Below, one piece after another: positions 62,241 through 64,000 of a stretch of DNA of 64,000 nucleotides. Origin of the DNA: Sporobacter sp942492735 (lineage in GTDB: Bacteria; Bacillota; Clostridia; Oscillospirales; Oscillospiraceae); the NCBI GenBank assembly GCA_942492735.1, contig OW818648.1:3906001-3970000 (forward strand), written 5' to 3'. The notes beneath the pieces were generated by a model. The model ran no database searches. It was given only the letters and a program-made list of their open reading frames with translations, and was not told the DNA's origin. Position 1 is the first letter of the stretch. The number at the start of each line of letters is the position of its first letter. A program made the translations under genes and the position numbers.

Positions 62241-62606
62241 TTAATTATCTTCTTCACAAGGTGTTCTTGTACTGCATATATCCTGACGTTTGCACTTCAA
62301 GCATTCCTCTATATCCACTTGATAATTCGATGATTTTGTCAGATTTTGTTCCAAATAAACCCATAGATTCTTGTTCTCTTCTTTAAATGCGTCGTTGATT
62401 TTATAATATGTCCACTGCGCCTTCTTGTAACTATCAAGTAGGCCGCTGTTCTTCAACGCCGTGAGATGCCTGGAGACATTTGACTGGGTCATTTTTAAAC
62501 ATTCCTCAATTTCACAAACACACATCTCATCCTGCATAAGCAATGTCAGAATGCGAAGCCGGCTCTCTTCGGCGAGCGCCTTAAATATATCTACCACCAA
62601 TATCAC
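62241..62606 (-). CDS. arsR: ArsR/SmtB-family arsenic-responsive repressor
   Basis: A 121-aa winged-helix repressor: SRLRILTLLMQDEMCVCEIEECLKM with the metalloid-sensing Cys29 and Cys31 (CVC), then TQSNVSRHLTALKNSGLL. The C-terminus has extra cysteines (CLKCKRQDICSTRTPC) that might add to sensing. The start at GTG 62606 is uncertain; GTG 62597 is an alternative with better ribosome-site spacing. Confidence 0.9.
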   Translation of the reverse strand: MILVVDIFKALAEESRLRILTLLMQDEMCVCEIEECLKMTQSNVSRHLTALKNSGLLDSYKKAQWTYYKINDAFKEENKNLWVYLEQNLTKSSNYQVDIEECLKCKRQDICSTRTPCEEDN

Positions 62607-62636
62607 CGCCCTTCATATACCTATATACACATAGAC

Positions 62637-62707
62637 GCATATAGTATGCTAAAAAATAAGTTATACCACGCAGTGCGCCATCGCTATATGAGCATTTACT
62701 CATATAG
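62637..62707. promoter_or_regulatory. ArsR operator-like palindromes
   Basis: Perfect CTATATGAG / CTCATATAG arms (62684-62692 and 62699-62707, 6-nt loop), and a second GCATA-TAG-TATGC palindrome at 62637-62649. Both contain ATACTATATG-type sequence on the minus strand, upstream of arsR. Confidence 0.65.
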
Positions 62708-62800
62708 TATACAAGTCAAGTAGCTATTGTGCAATAGTTAACCAATAAAATCTGCAAAAAAGCTGCAATAAGCCCAAATCGTTCATCTTCGCAATAAAAT

Positions 62801-62835
62801 AAAACCTCTGTAGTTATTGCAACTACAGAGGTTTT
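62801..62835 (-). terminator. Terminator of the tRNA pair
   Basis: Perfect 15-bp stem AAAACCTCTGTAGTT / AACTACAGAGGTTTT with a 5-nt loop and a T-rich minus-strand tail, just 3 nt after the tRNA-Thr end. Confidence 0.85.
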
Positions 62836-62838
62836 CTT

Positions 62839-62914
<76 letters not shown>

Positions 62915-62956
62915 GTTTATGAGTTCCCCATCGGACAGTTTCCTGCCGATGGGGTG

Positions 62957-63033
62957 TGGCGACCCAGAACGGGCTCGAACCGTCGACCTCCAGCGTGACA
63001 GGCTGGCGTTCTAACCAACTGAACTACTGGGCC
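62957..63033 (-). tRNA. tRNA-Asp (GTC)
   Basis: 77 nt including an encoded CCA. Acceptor GGCCCAG / CTGGGTC with one G-T pair, anticodon loop CTGTCAC (anticodon GTC), and T-arm ACGGTTCGAGCCCGT. It lies 42 nt upstream of tRNA-Thr on the same strand, so the two are probably one transcript. Confidence 0.95.
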
Positions 63034-63219
63034 ATGTTCTTCACAGCGCTTAAGCATTATATAATCACCCTTGGATTATGTCAATACTTAAATCTGACTC
63101 TTAAGACAGTATGTGGACCGTATTCGCAAGGCAGAAAATGCGCCATTTCCCTGATAAAAGGGCAAAGAACGCAAATTATTATCTAACGTTTGTTAGTTTT
63201 GTGAATGGAATTTCATTCT

Positions 63220-63425
63220 CACGGGGTGCGTTCTGACGCGTAACGCGGAAAAACGGGGGGGGGGAGGCAAGGGCTCTGCTCTTGCCCTACAGCGCACTGT
63301 TTACTTGAAAGGAGCTGTCTATACCTTTGCCAAGTAAAGCTTACAGGCGACTGCGGATTGTTTCCTGTACCGCGTAACGCCGACAAGACAGACGCCCAAT
63401 GGGCGTCCCTACGGCATATCATACA
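63220..63425. repeat. Composite repeat, inverted copy of the 42.4-kb element
   Basis: On the minus strand this reads CCGTAGGGACGCCCA..., GTTACGCGG..., a CTCCTTTCAAGT segment and then G/C-rich sequence, in the same order as 42355-42540 with substitutions. It includes a run of ten G at 63255-63264 and palindromic units at 63266-63290 and 63391-63415. No gene is supported in the 434-nt gap from 63034. Confidence 0.7.
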
Positions 63426-63467
63426 GTTTCTTATGTATATTTTTATATTGAATATATAGTCAATATA

Positions 63468-64000
63468 TTAAGCTTTCGTTATCTGCTCGGTAAAGCACGC
63501 CATTACCACCGGCAAGGGGGCTAAGAGCTCGAGATTCGCTCCCGAAACAGGTTCTAGGAAGGACAGACGCCTGGCGTGCAGCGCTTGAGAAAAGATGCCG
63601 AGTGCCGATGAGACGGCGCGTGATTCGTCCGTATAATAGAGGATATCGCCCAGTACCGGATGACCGACAGCGCGGCAGTGGACGCGGATTTGGTGCGTCC
63701 GCCCTGTCTGGAGATGAATGCTGAGGAGCGACACCTGCTGTCCGTCCAGGTTGAATGAGCCGATTGTATTGTAATGCGTCACGGCGCGCTGACCGTCGGG
63801 TGCTGTGACGCGGAGCATATCGCCTTCGTTCAGCCGTTTAATCGGCATATCGATAGTGCCCGACGGCGCGTCAAGCGTACCGCAGACGAGCGCCAGATAC
63901 TCCTTTTCGGCGTCCGGCGCGGCGAGTGCTTCGGCGGCTCTTGCTTTCATGTGGCTGTTTTTCGCGAACAGCACGACACCGGAGGTGTCACGATCAAGCC
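63468..64000 (-). CDS. RluA-family pseudouridine synthase (partial)
   Basis: The C-terminal portion of an RluA-type rRNA/tRNA pseudouridine synthase. The reading frame stays open to the window edge, and the last bases encode LDRDTSGVVLFAKN, the RLDxxTSG motif with the catalytic Asp. Downstream are LQTGRTHQIRVHCRAVGHPVLGD and ALHARRLSF blocks. The N-terminus, including any S4 domain, lies outside the window. Confidence 0.92.
   Translation of the reverse strand, partial: LDRDTSGVVLFAKNSHMKARAAEALAAPDAEKEYLALVCGTLDAPSGTIDMPIKRLNEGDMLRVTAPDGQRAVTHYNTIGSFNLDGQQVSLLSIHLQTGRTHQIRVHCRAVGHPVLGDILYYTDESRAVSSALGIFSQALHARRLSFLEPVSGANLELLAPLPVVMACFTEQITKA

Noticed and set aside
63219..63422. Small open frame on the minus strand
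   Set aside because: It consists of the dispersed composite repeat; a similar spurious frame occurs in the 42.4-kb copy.

Overview
The window looks like chromosomal DNA of an anaerobic member of the Clostridia, probably in or near the Oscillospiraceae/Ruminococcaceae. The evidence is a complete clostridial-order Rnf operon (rnfCDGEAB), Gram-positive style lipoproteins, AGGAGG ribosome sites, an OhrR/Gpx pair, ACR3 arsenite efflux with a thioredoxin-type ArsC, and moderate GC. The lineage is inferred from gene content only.

Layout. 1-6.4 kb: Spx/ArsC-like protein, RecQ, a DnaQ-type exonuclease, a decayed lipoprotein gene, a DUF2202 ferritin-like protein, an isochorismatase-like hydrolase and pyruvate kinase. 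6.5-12.5 kb: an oligopeptide ABC operon (oppBCDF and its binding protein) with a clear promoter and terminator. 12.5-16.8 kb: a chemoreceptor, an AgrC/AgrA-like two-component pair and a small membrane protein. 16.9-19.8 kb: an ABC-2 exporter behind a roughly 300-nt leader with a possible leader peptide, hairpins and an intrinsic terminator. 19.8-25.3 kb: a GAPDH plus AbrB-family membrane protein operon, divergent from an HTH/periplasmic-binding-like regulator and an old-yellow-enzyme family oxidoreductase. 25.4-28.5 kb: an SH3b lipoprotein and a membrane protein with Rossmann-like and RyR-like regions. 28.7-33.6 kb: the Rnf operon. 33.9-42.1 kb: mixed housekeeping and stress genes with several dispersed palindromic repeats.

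42.6-58.2 kb: the most unusual region, a 15.6-kb block on the minus strand. It starts with a BlaI/MecI-type repressor behind a TTGACA/TAGAAT promoter that carries a near-perfect 17-bp BlaI-like operator. The repressor is followed by three paralogous proteins that fuse a BlaR1-type M56 zinc protease to an extracellular solute-binding protein, plus a fourth copy that is only the solute-binding lipoprotein. Then come an ABC ATPase, a subtilase-like lipoprotein, two MalF/MalG-type permeases and two membrane proteins. No beta-lactam-binding domain or beta-lactamase is present. I infer a BlaR1/BlaI-type proteolytic switch rewired to sense ligands of an ABC importer, with the fused binding proteins acting as sensors, transporter docking partners, or both.

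58.6-64 kb: TrmO with a zinc ribbon, a second URO-D-family protein, an arsRBC-type operon with an operator-like palindrome, tRNA-Thr and tRNA-Asp, and an RluA-type pseudouridine synthase cut by the window end. A family of short palindromic repeats (a GTAGGGGCG-like flank with a variable self-complementary core) is scattered through the intergenic regions.
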